Below are positions 1 to 12,300 of a DNA stretch of 64,000 nucleotides, piece by piece. Under the pieces are notes generated by a model, which saw nothing but the letters and a program-made list of their open reading frames with translations, was not told the origin of the DNA and ran no database searches. Source of the stretch: Aphelocoma coerulescens (taxonomy: Eukaryota; Chordata; Aves; Passeriformes; Corvidae); NCBI RefSeq assembly GCF_041296385.1, contig NC_091013.1, forward strand, positions 30,637,001 to 30,701,000. The letters are read 5' to 3'. The position numbers and the translations under genes were made by a program. Every line of letters starts with the position of its first letter. Position 1 is the first letter of the stretch.

Positions 1-330
1 CCGCTGCGGAGAGAGCCGAGGAGCGCCCGTGCCCCGCGGGGCTGTGCGGGGCTGTGCGGGGCGGGCGCGGGGGATGCGCGGGGGATGCGCGGGGCGGGCG
101 CGGGACGGGCGTTACCCGCCGTCCGTTACCCGCCGTCCCCGGCAGGCACCGGGCCCGGCCCCACCATCCCGGTACCAATGGACGACACGGAAGAGCAGCC
201 CGTCCCGGAGCCGGCCGAGATGGCTTATTTCGGCCCCACTTCCCTCACCTACCTCCCCGTCCTCCAATGGTGGGTGCTGTCCCTTTGCCCGCTGCCCGGG
301 ACAGGCCGTGGCTGAGGATGGAGGTGGCGC
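1..330. promoter_or_regulatory. RFX8: CpG island / 5' end of RFX8
   Basis: The first 330 bases are very GC-rich and full of CpG, while the following intron is AT-rich. This is the usual look of a vertebrate CpG-island promoter. RFX8 exon 1 lies inside it, so the island probably holds the transcription start and 5' UTR. The 5' UTR carries three adjacent pairs of short tandem duplications: a 10-mer at 41-60, an 11-mer at 71-92 and a 14-mer at 111-138. The island may extend upstream of the window. Confidence 0.75.
178..269 (+). CDS. RFX8: RFX8 exon 1 (coding part)
   Basis: This exon encodes 30 residues from MDDTEEQ to YLPVLQ, plus the first two bases of a split Trp codon, followed by a GTGGGT donor. 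Mammalian RFX8 also enters the DNA-binding domain through a Gln-Trp at this junction. The start at 178 was chosen because the acidic N-terminus begins there. An in-frame ATG at 85 would add 31 residues, but these are coded by the repetitive GC-rich leader. Confidence 0.75.
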
Positions 331-3300
331 GGCTGTCTCTCCTTTGCCGGGGGCTCGCAGGATCTGCCTTGCAACAGGGAGTGTAGGAGTCCTGCTTTTA
401 ACTCTTCTCGCGGTTTCTTTGGGCAAGAGGCTGGTTTGCTGCAAAGGCCTCATCATCATGGTGATGCACAAACGATAATAGGAAAGCACGGAAATTTTCC
501 TAGAAGTCCGTCTCCTGCCACAAGCCTTAGTGATATGGAGGCAGTTTGACATGGGGGAGACGGGATTTTGTCTCAGCCTGCTCACTGGCTGGGATCTGGC
601 CCCTGTCAGCCATCTACTTGGTGTGATAGCTGCAGGGCAGCTGGCCAGGATCTCCCTGGCTGGCCACTCGTGCCTGGTGGGCTCTCACGGCACCCGGGTG
701 GCTGTGAGCAGGTGGCACAGTGGCACTCGGGGTGATGCTGGGCGTTTGACATTCTCCAAGGTTATGTTTTCTTGAGCTGAAGGTAATGGTTGAACTCCTT
801 TCTGTAGTGGAGGAAGGTTGTCACCATTGTTTTCTTGGGCTTTGAGAAGACCATCATCTGCCTCATGACAGCTAAAGAGAAATCAGGGTAACTTTCCTTC
901 TCTCCCCAAGCACAGATGTGTCCTGCTAGTAAATAATTTTGAAGCTTTGTGGGAAACAGTAACAACACATACAATCTTTTAGCTTCTATTAAATTCTATT
1001 CCCCCTGCCAGCCATACTTGAGCAGTGGGAGTTAGTCTGTGTTTTTACTGTGATATAGACACCACTGCTCCCATTTCAAAAGGACTGAAAGAAGAGATTC
1101 ATACAAGGTCATTCATCCAACAGGTTTGAAACACACTGTAAAAGTGAATCATAAGCAATCCTTGAAAGGATGAACTAATGACTTTTTCTTCATCATGGCA
1201 ACCTTTTCATGTTTTGAAAAATTTTAGATGTTCAGCTTCATTTTACAGTTGGTGCATTGCCAATAGCAAACCAGATTTTGGTCCAGAAATGGTTTAACAG
1301 TAGACTTGCCAACCTGTATAATGGCCTGGCTGCTGAGGGTTCACACAGAACAGGTGGCAAACCCGAAACACTTGGAGTCTATGCGAGGTCCTAAAATCAA
1401 TCCGATAATAAACCCCACCCAGTGTGTGGATACATAGTACATAAATGGAGGAGGTCTTTCCCCCTGTGCTTTTTCTTTAACCTCTACCTTTCTCCCTTAC
1501 CATGCTTTCCTTTTGTTTTTGTTGTCTTTACTCACAGTTTTGTTTTGATGCATGCCATAAAAACTCAGGTTTTGAAAACCTTGGGGCTAATAGGCAAGAA
1601 GATGAGTGCTGTGCTCTTTTCTGTGCGGATTTTTTTCCTGATAGAAATATTTTTGTGTTATGTGTCAGCACTAAGAAGATGTTTGACTTACTATTTGAAA
1701 AAGACTGGCAGTTTAATGGACAAAAAATTCACAAAATGGAATTCCCAAATACTTTGTCCCTAAGTAGTTAAATGCTGAGGAAAAGTTATTGGCAAAAACC
1801 AGCGACTGAAGCATGAATTAATTTCTGATGCAATTCCAAAGACTCTTGTGGTGTTATATTAAGGATGAATTTGAACTTAAGATTAATCTCCTCTGAGATT
1901 GCTCGATTGTGAAGGGTTTTGAGATGCTCTAGAAGAAAAAGCATTTCTGCCTGCTGGGAGCCAGAGCTCATCAGGACTCTTACATAGAATAAATTTCATT
2001 TACCTTTTTAGCCTGATGACAGGAAATACCCCATTAGAGCAGCAGATCCCTTGTCTTTGGGCGCAGGTTCCTGCTCAGGTCTAGCCATGAAGCCTTTCCT
2101 GTTGGATGGTGGGGCTGGAGGTGGTGAGGAGCTGGCAGGAAGCCCAGCACAGCCTCTTGGGTTATTGGGTGAGAAAATGGTCTTCAAGGAGGTACAAGTG
2201 AGGCATTTGGGGGTCTTTTGCTAGGGAGGAGGAAAGCTGGGGAAGCAGATAGCCTTCTTCAATGGAAAAAGGGGAGGAGGCACAAATAACAGCTGAGGTA
2301 GACATCATCAAGCTGCACAGAGACCGTCTTCTTGCTCAGTCTGTTCTAGCAAGCCAATTTGCTGTAGATCTTATCCCCTGTTGTTGTGGTTCGACACACA
2401 ACTGTCTACTGCCAAAGCAACTAAGATAAACAACTGGGTTGCCTGAAATCAGGCTACTAAAACAGAGGATGCTGGTTTAAAACCCAACTGATTTATCTCA
2501 CCCGGTGAATGTGAAAAGTCTGCTTTCCCAACCCACTCGATTATCAGTAAAGATACAGTGAGTAATTGGCACTGTGCTGCACTAGCATTCAGCTGATACA
2601 TTAATTAAATACGCATAAATAATTTGGTAGAATGGAAACAGAGTCAAAGCAAGAAACTGCCGTGATACGAGCAGTGTGTCATGCTTTGAAAATTAATCCC
2701 TCTGCTCCTTTGCTTCAGCTTTGCTCCCGTATTTGTACTGCAGCCTATTATCTTCTGACATCAAAACCATTGGCATTATCTTATAATTAAAGATCATTTT
2801 TTTGCTGGTGAAGGTAATATCTTAGGCTAAGAAGTAACCAAGTTTACATCTTCCTCACCTTATTCACACAAGTAGTTGCATTTACTTGACTATGACCATT
2901 ATGAAAAGTAGGATGAATCAGGGATTTGCTGAAAGGATGGATATTTAAACACCTAAGCTGGTTTCAGTCCTGGCAGTTCTGTTATATAGTAACTGTAAAT
3001 TAAAATTCTGTTATCTTATTAAGCTTGTCCTAAAGTCAGTGAGGTTATATGAAAATAGAATGTGGTACTTTATAGTTTGTGCACTCTGTCCCAAAACACC
3101 ATATTGCACATTTTAGGTGGAAAAATGCTCATATTATTATTTTTGGTATAGTGGATACCTTTCTATTTAGAAGACCAAAGTTAGATCCTTTCATATAAAA
3201 AAATTTTGCATATGAGAAATTCTAATACTGTCTGTATTGGTGTTAATGTTATAATGGTATTACTAAGTGGGTTGTTTTAATTTAAAAATTATGAGAACTA

Positions 3301-6300
3301 GTTAATTTCTTAGCAGAATCTCACATGAGCTCTCTTACATGTTGAAAACAAGGAAAATAGAGCTTTAAAAGTTAAAAATAAACAGAGAGTATACATATAT
3401 ATCTATTTATATGAAAAAGTCTATTGTTTCCCAGGATACAGGTTAACACAAAGGACGTAGCTCTTTTTGATTCTATGCTTCTATAAAATCAGAGCAACTA
3501 TTACAGAGTTCACTGTAAATCTGATGAACTATTAAAATCTAACAATTCTTTCTTCTAACTCTGACATAAACCAACTGATGATTTTTGTTTTAAAGGCTAG
3601 CTGATAACTTCTATTTGTGTGGAGGATGCACTGTACCCTGTCGGCTACTATATGAGCTGTATATTGAAACCTGCAATCCGGATTTCAAGATTCAAGTACA
3701 TCCATCCACCTTTGGAAAGGTACAGTGTAGATAGGATATACAGGATAAGAAGTAGGGATGCCTAAGCAGAAAACCCCATCATCAACTATACACACTGCAT
3801 ATCAAAAGAGATTAAATAACAGAGAAGAATGAATATGTAATGAATTATTCTTGTGCATTTTCTAATGCATTTCTGCTAAGCCCTCATGTAGATTCATTTA
3901 TACCAGAGGAAACTGCATTGTTTGGGATGGAGTTTATTTTCTTCAGGGAACTGGTGTATGATACTCTAGCAAAGATTTCTTCTGCCAATGTATTTTAGAA
4001 AGTTTTACCAGTCTTCTGTTTTTAACAGTAGAAAGTTAAACAACTCATTCCAAGGAGATGACTCTTCTGTCTTTAAAAGACATCTTTGGTGGTTACATAG
4101 TTTTATACTTTCCCTTTTAAGTAAACTTGGGAGATTTTGCTCCAAACACACCCTAAAAAGTTGTTACAGGATCCTCCAAGCAAAACAAATGCAGATGTAA
4201 AACTGAATCTCCTTCTAACAATTCCACTCTTCTATTACACAGAGGTTGACAAAACCCACAGAACAGTTACCAGTTAGAAATCCCAATTGCAACCAACACA
4301 CATAGCTATTCAACCTTTTTTAACAAATTGGGGAAGATAGAAAGCCTTGTGATTATCTCCTGTTCAAGACTCTTTGTTCAGATCTTCCTATTTTTTATGG
4401 ATAACATTCTATAAACTCCCATAATAAGAGCTACTAAGCATTGTTTTAACACAAGCCCAAAATAATTTAAGTACAAGTTGTACCTGAAGTCAATTTCATT
4501 TGTGTGGCTAACCCCACTCTAGGAATCATTTATCTCAATTTGGTTGAATCTAATTTTTTTACGGGATAAGTTAAATCACTTTTGCTGAAAATTAAGATTT
4601 GAGTGAGTGATCTGGTGTGATTTATTACCGTAGCTTAATGGATCATCACCCATCAGCTGAGACTGCGGGTAGAATTTGCTCAGCATAGACATTGGCCAAG
4701 AAGCTTGTCACCTTAAAACTCTCTAGGTAGCCAGTGGAGAGAAATAAGTAGTTACAGGTGTTTTCTCACACTAAATGAGTCACCTCAGACAGCTCAGATG
4801 AAAGGGGCCTCAGAACTGCCATTTGTTTTTCCCCACCGACTACATAGTCTGCAGTGACTATTTTAGACTTCTCTGCCTTGTAGCCATGTAGGTGAGATTA
4901 ATCCCAACCTGCCTGTACCCTTCCAAGTGCTCCAGCACAACTGAGTTACCACCTGTAAGCTAAGCCTTCTTGTGGTTTACCTTAATGTGTTTTCCTTTTA
5001 AGCTGGGACAGGCAGAGATGAAGCATGAGCCTGGTCACATAGAAGAGCTGTCGAGCCAGAGCTGCTGTGGGCTGGTGTTTGAAACTATTTGCTCACAGTC
5101 TTAACCAACCCAGTGCATTGCAGCGCAAGTTAACACATCCCACAGGAGCAAGTTGGGGTGCAGCTCCCCTGTGCCTTGAAATGGTCTGTCCTTCTGCAGC
5201 AGGAGAATGGACCGTGTAGCAAGAAGCCGAGGAGGGCAGGAACTGCAGCAACCCTGGTTTAAACTGAGTGCACATGTAATCAGTTACCACAGCCTGTAAT
5301 GGGCTGAGCTATAAATAAGTTACCAAGCTGCAGTAACCTGACTGTGCTCCGTGTGTGTGGTCTGCAAGGGCTTTTGCAGTCCAGCCCCATGTGGATCAAA
5401 CTATAGTGGTTGAAGACACTACTAATCCCATCTGCCCCATCCCTCTGCCCAAATACATCACTGTCTCTGTAGAAATGGCAGCAGGAGGAAGGATATGTCT
5501 TGTGCCACAAAAGCCCCAGCTTCGTAGGCTGCCCTTTTAGAAAAATGGGATTATGCTGAACTATCAATTTGAGAAAGGGGGCAGCTGGGGTGGGTGCATG
5601 CAGAAACATGCAAGGAACAGGACCATCATTAAAACTAGAGGAACGTGTTAATGAGTCCTTTTTCAGGCCTTTGGACCAACAACACACACTTGGCACAGAG
5701 TCCAAGCCTTGTCCTGCTGAGTGGAGACTCTCCTCACTCCTCGCTAACAGGATGTAAATCCTCTGTTCCTGCCATAGTGGGAATATTAGTGTCCTGGGTT
5801 AGTCCTGGACCCAGGTGTCCTGAGTTAGTCTCTGTTTTCACAGGACAGCTCATGCAGAATAATCGTAGTGATGTGAATTATTACCCTGACAGTATCTAAT
5901 TACGGTGTAGAGCCCGACCTTGACAGATGCTGCATGACCTCAGTTCACACCACCACGGTGGTCAAAAGGTTGCTTTGCATCTTGATGATTCGGGTCCTTT
6001 TAAGACAGGTAAGTCAGGCCCTATCCTGTCAATACACCTGCCAACAGTAGGTGGGTAGGTGAAGCCCCTTGTGTAAGTCCTTCTTAAATGAATAAGGATT
6101 GAAGGTCTGGCAGAGTAAGGGACCATCAGGACACCTTCAAGTTCCCCCAGCTGATTGATCCTGCCCTGGCTGCAGGGAGGCTCTTGGTGTAAGCACTGTT
6201 TTCCTGTGCAGACTATAAAAAAAAATCCTATCTGAGAGAGGTAATCCCTTAAATGACTTAGCCTTGGATCCGCAAAAGCCTGATTGAGTTTAGTTCAACA

Positions 6301-9300
6301 GTTACCATTTGAGAGGTATGTAAGAGCAGGTACTAGTCTGGAAATGATGAAAAGCAAACAAAGTGATTAAAGACAAAAAGTGTGGCAGATACATTTTTGC
6401 ATCTTAGAATGAATTTGCCAAGTATCTCCAATTTTCTGTTTATACAGCTTATTCAGTTAGTTTTCCCAGGCCTGGTGACAAGAAAGCGGACCACAGCAGG
6501 GAGTATCAGGTATTGGGTTTGTGTCCTTTCTTTGAAAATGTTACTTAAAACTATTCTAATAAAATTTGAAAGTGGCTGACTTTTCAGCCCCAGCACTGTA
6601 ATATGGCAGCTGAATTTTTGGTTGCAAGTCTGTAACACAACATAAGATCCAGAGTAATTCCTGGTGTAACCAAGGATTTTAAAATAGAGTTAATTCCATG
6701 AAAACCACCACATCAGATCTGCTTTGGTAAGGCATGAATTCCGGATTGGACTGCTTTTTAAAAGACCTTAGTGCTCCAATTTGTACTGGCTATTAACAGC
6801 ATGGTTTGCATGAAGCGTCTGCCAGACATCACAACCTTGCTGAGAGCTCATCAGACACTGCGTTTCTAGGCCGGGAAAGACTGGCTCTGGGATGCACAGG
6901 GGTGGCAGCCATGATTAATGTCTGTATTGTGCTTTTCGTCCTTGCACGCATCCTTGGAGTGACCCAGCACATGCTGATGGTCAGTGGAAATGCCGTACAG
7001 TTTTAAACCATTTAAATCAGACAACTTCAGGTCCTCCTCCTAAATGGAATTTCTTTTCCCTTCCCTCTCTTCTATAGCACAGAAATTTTGATGCTTTTTC
7101 ATATTCAAAGTTATACTCACACTCTGAACATCCAGACTAGGAAAAGAAGCATTTTAAGGGCATTGAGAAAGAGTAATTTTATAAGCATTTTTTGTAGCTG
7201 TCTAGTGTGGGCTTTGAGAACAATATGCCTTTACTTGATCTGTGGCTTGTTTCCACTAGTCTGGACTTGCTACCAGCTTGAGCCAGGAAAACCTCTATTT
7301 TGGGCTATTTTGGGAGTGTCTCACCTCAGACACTCCTAGGCTCCTCCTCATAGCAGACAGGATTTGGGATGGTGTTTGGTAGCCCCCAGCCAACATGCTC
7401 TCTCTTCCCATCAGCAGAAGGTTACCCACTCCTGGCTGCAGGTGGCCCCAAACCACGGCACTGCTCCCGTGGTTCCTGGTGGCCCAGCCTGGGAGGAGCC
7501 AGCTGGTAGCACCTTGGTAGCAGAGATGGTGACTCTGTTGCTCACTGAACTCAGACAAATCTTAGAGAAGGTCTGGCAGTTGAGTTTTAGCTTGCCATGA
7601 CACTGATGGGCCATCCAGTCCCTGAGCTACTGTAAAGGGCTGAGGAACAGCCGCACTAAGTTCTTCAACTTCTGTGGGGATATGGGGACCTCTGTCTGCT
7701 AAGAGTCTGACTTCACTAACTGTCCTGTACAAATCTGAGGCACTCCATTCACTGTCTTAAGTTTTATTTCATTTAGAAGGGGGCATCATTCCAGGGCAAA
7801 AACTGTTAACAAGAGTTTGTAAAAAGTTTGTGTAACTATTTTCTGTTGGGGAAAATAAATATTCCACAGAATTGAAAAAATAAATATAGCTTCTACTTGA
7901 TCTTTTCTTGGTTAAATAGAATGATCATCTGCTTTCAAACAAGGATTATGAATTATTTGCTGACTTGTTGAAAAGCATATGGTTGCCAGTTCATCTTTTC
8001 TTTATTTTTCTAGATATCATTATGACGGAATAGCTATCAAGAAGGAGTCCTCTTTTTATGCACGTTTTTGCTGTCTTCTGTATGAACAAAATTATCTCAG
8101 GTTTGTTTTTTAAAATGTTTCAACCAAAAAATGACACATGGCAGTCTATATGTTTTGTGAAAATCTGTAAGTCATCCGTTGAACACTGCCAGTAGCATTA
8201 TCTTTTTCTTCTCAATATACACACTATGAAACTGCTGTGCCTTTAAGTGCTGTGCCCTAATAGACAAGCTGCATTTTGGAAACAGACCCTGCCTAATTAG
8301 ACTTTCTTACATTGGACATTTTAGCCATGTAGATCTTAAGAGCAGGAGCTCATGCTGAACCTAAAAGAAGAGCTTAATATAGTAAGACTCTAAATGGGAG
8401 CTCAAAAAACCCATATTGAAATGGCTTCATGACATTCTATCACCTTCCTCATTAAAGAGTAGGCTGAAGAAATGTATTGAAGTATAAATGACTGTATTGT
8501 TTTGAAGAATCCTACACACAATCATGTTATCTGGGTTTTTTACTACTAGAAACAGTACTTCAGAAATACTTCATTCACTTGGTATTAAAATACCAGATTT
8601 TAAAATCACCTCTTGTAAGAGAACATCAATAAGAAAATGTGTAAGACAAGTATAGATGGATTGCAAAACTTAAAAGCCTAAAAGCCAAAAATGAATGTAA
8701 GCTACTACAGTAGATTTAAGTGTAGACAGGAGCATGTTGTGGGCAGGAGAGGAAGAGTTCTCATGGTTAAGCTCATGGTTCAGATAAACAAATCACAGGC
8801 TTGAATTTCTTCCCAGAAAAAAGAAAAAAAGGAAAGAAAAAGAAAAAACAAAACAAAACAAAAAAAACAGAAGGAGGGAAATCCTGCCATTCTGTAAGTT
8901 TTACACTCCTTTACACTGAAGAAAAAAATTAGGTGCAGCCTATACCTTGGACTTTGAAGACCAGGCCTCATTCTCTTACAGTCTTGTACATTACTTTAGT
9001 GTGCATATGGGTAAATTCTCCATTTTTTAATATGGAGATCTAGCTTTATTCTATGGCATGAATGCTAGGGGCATACAAGTCAGCCAATCAAGGACCAAGG
9101 TATCTGGTGATGCTGAAACTTTCAGTGTATATATAATATTTACTTAATTAAGTGCATGCTTTAGAAGAACGTGGAAAAATTACACCCGTAGGTTTGTTGC
9201 CTTCCTTCACAGGTTTTATGGCAGGGAATGTTGCAGAAGTCCATAGAGCAACAAGGGTAAATGATGAGACAGGACAGAGGATCAGGTTCTGTAGATGATC

Positions 9301-12300
9301 AACTGGCAGTCTTGTTGTTTTGAGACTAAACAAATTATTCATAGGAAATTTGAGGTTGCTGTCCCATGACACCCTTACTGAAGTGATATCCTTCACTTCC
9401 TCTCTACCCAGTACAACCAGAATAGGCCTAAGGTTTGACATCCACAATGAGGAAAGGTCTTGTCCCCTGTTTAAGGAATATTGCAGGTCTCTGGTTAAGT
9501 CTCTAAAAGGTCTTTCCTTTTCAAGGAAGGAAAGGTGTTTCCCTGCAGCATCACTTGAAAATAGCAATCTCGATGGCATAAAAGAAAAGCTGCTGGTTCT
9601 GGTCATATGAGAGATGAGAGAGAACAGAATTATTTGAACTGTTGCTCTTTTTTCCTCCCAGTGTAGAAACGTGAGGAAAAAAATGTATAAAGTAGGAGGA
9701 ACCAAAGAAGCAATGTTCGGCGAGTTTGTGGCAGGTGCAGAAAGAAAGACTTTAGCCACTGCTGGGAGACAGATGCACCACATATGCCAGCATATCTTCT
9801 GTCTCTGGCCCTCCTCATGGAAATGAGCCATCTCCTTGGATGGGCTGGGGAACACCCTGTAGCTCATGCTTGGCCATAGGGAAGCTGCTGTGCTGGCTGC
9901 AGGCCTCCCCCTTCCTCTCCACCAGCTGCCAGAGGTGCCTGCCCAGACATCTACTCCTAAAAAACTGTATTTAATTTGACCGAGCCAAGGAATAGGATGT
10001 GCATTCCAGGGAAAGGGCCAATATCAACGAGCCACCTACTGATCTTGATATTGTTTCTTGAGATAAAGTTGTCCTATTGAGAGAATTGGCATTCTTCAGC
10101 CTGGAGAAGAGAAGGCTCCACGGAGACCCTATAAGCACCTTCCAGTACCTAAAGAGGGCCAACAAGAGAGCTGGGGAAAGACTTTGTACAGGGGCATTTA
10201 GAGATAGGACAAGGGGCAATGACTTGAAACTGAAAGAGGGTAGGCTTAGATTGCGTATTAGGAAGAAATTCTTTACAGTGGGGGTGGTGAAGCAGTGGAA
10301 CAGGTTGCCCAGAGAAGCTGTGGATCCCCATCCTTGGAAGTGTTCAAGGCCAGTTTGGATGGGGCTTTGAGCAACCTGGTCTATTGGAAGGTGTCACTGT
10401 CCACAGCAGTGAGGTTGGACTGGATAACCCTTGAAGGTCCCTTAGAAACCAAACTATTTCACGATTCTATGATTCTATAACTTTTCAGATTAAAATAAAT
10501 TCAAAATATAAAGATTGTATTCAGAAAAAGATCATCTTTCTAATTGCAGTAGAAAAGTCCCGTAACTACAAAATTATCTTGTCAGATGTTTCCTTCATTT
10601 AAGACAATTTTAAGAAGACACTAAGCTGTTGAGTGAAGCCAGACAGCTGAAATTAGAGCTTCCACTCTAAATACAGCTACGTCTCTGTCCCAAGCCAACA
10701 TGTAGGCCCACAGCACCTGGGCAGGTGGGTGTCAGAATTACTTCTTAGTATCTCATAAAGCACAGCAGGAGAAAACAGAGAGAAAGCAGTAAAAAAGCCC
10801 AAAACACGGCCAGAGAAGCATGAGAAGCACAACTCCGAAAGAAATAATTAGGTCACATACTAGAAAAGCATCTGCTTCAACCAAGTAAGTGAGTTAGTTG
10901 CCATTTGTGTGGAGTTTTGTAAGTTCTTTGCAGTTAAGTCATGAAGGAAATACCTCATCTTTACTGTCCTATCAGTAGGGTTCAGTACTTTTTGAAATCA
11001 CTGCTAATTTTTCATTAGCCAAGAAAACCGATAAAACAAGAAATGGAAAATTCTAGATTGTTTTTTACTTATAAAATTGAAATTTAGAAAAAGTTATTAA
11101 AAGTTGAAGACTTTTTTACCTGCAAGAATAATTTTTTTCTCATACAAGTAATCATATGTAATAAACACAGCAGGGTATGACCTATAACATCTCAGTTTTT
11201 GAGAGTGTATTCATGCGGAAATTTCCAAATCAGAGGGAAGATTTTTAATGTACCATTTCAGTGCAGTCCAGTGCCAGTTTGTTTTCCAGACCCCTCTAAT
11301 GGGATATACTTCTCTGGCTTGTTGCCTTTTCCCTCTGGCAGAGGCAGGGGGTATCTGTTTCGGTGGTGAAGGTGTCCTAAATAACTACTGCGCCCTCCCA
11401 TGCCCGAATAAAGTCCAACATGCAGATGCTTTTTCTATCACACCCACCAGAGGGGAAAGTGAATCCCTGAGCCCAGCTGAGAGACCACAGCATCCATCTA
11501 GCCTGTGGGTTGGTGAAGAAGGGAATGGTTTCAAAACTGTGAACCACTCTTTCTAATTCCTGAAAAGGCAGCAACTGATGTGGTGCTGGTAGTGGGGAAC
11601 TAGGCTTCTGAAGGATCTGGCAGCTTGGGAGCTATGCTTTTTGATGCCACAGGAATGGCAGTAAGATTATTATGATTTGCCTTTGAATACAAAGAAGGCG
11701 TTAGCAGTCTGATAGTTGGTGGGACTTCGGATGTGTCAGGGTTGGAACATATTCACCCAGGGAGTGATGAGGATGGTCTTACACAGCACCTGTGAATTGG
11801 TTCATTTACAAATCTTCAGTTCTTTGAAGTTATGTGTACCACAGCTCTGATGATGGTGTTTATGAAAATAGTGTAAATATATGCAACTGTAGTCAATGAA
11901 GTCTCCAAATGTATTACAGACATGAGAAAATATGGTATTTACTGATTTGCATTACAATAGAATGTGTTCCCTCTCAGAATGGGAGCTTTGAGGACAAGCT
12001 CTCCCTAAAATGGTACCTGGTCTGACTCAGAGTACAGCTGTGTTTAAAAAATGTCATTGAATTTTGGTTCTATAAGAGTTGCTTTTTTGATTCTAGTAAT
12101 AGGCAAGGTTTAGGCTCCTGACTGTTTAGTGAAGCAAACCTATTAGTTTTTAATTTAAAAAAATTTATTTTGATTCTAGCAAATTAAATTTACTAATCTC
12201 TGTGTAATGTGACAGTTAACAGCATGCACATTCACCACCTTCCCTCCTTTCACTTTTCTTTTGTCCTTCCCATTTATGTCTCTGTTATTCTTTATTTCAT

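Noticed and set aside
5093..5705. Minus-strand ORFs of 65 and 141 codons in RFX8 intron 2
   Set aside because: They overlap other ORFs and show no family signature or splice signals.
8815..8880. A-rich tract as the tail of a processed pseudogene
   Set aside because: No gene-like sequence or target-site duplication was seen next to it.
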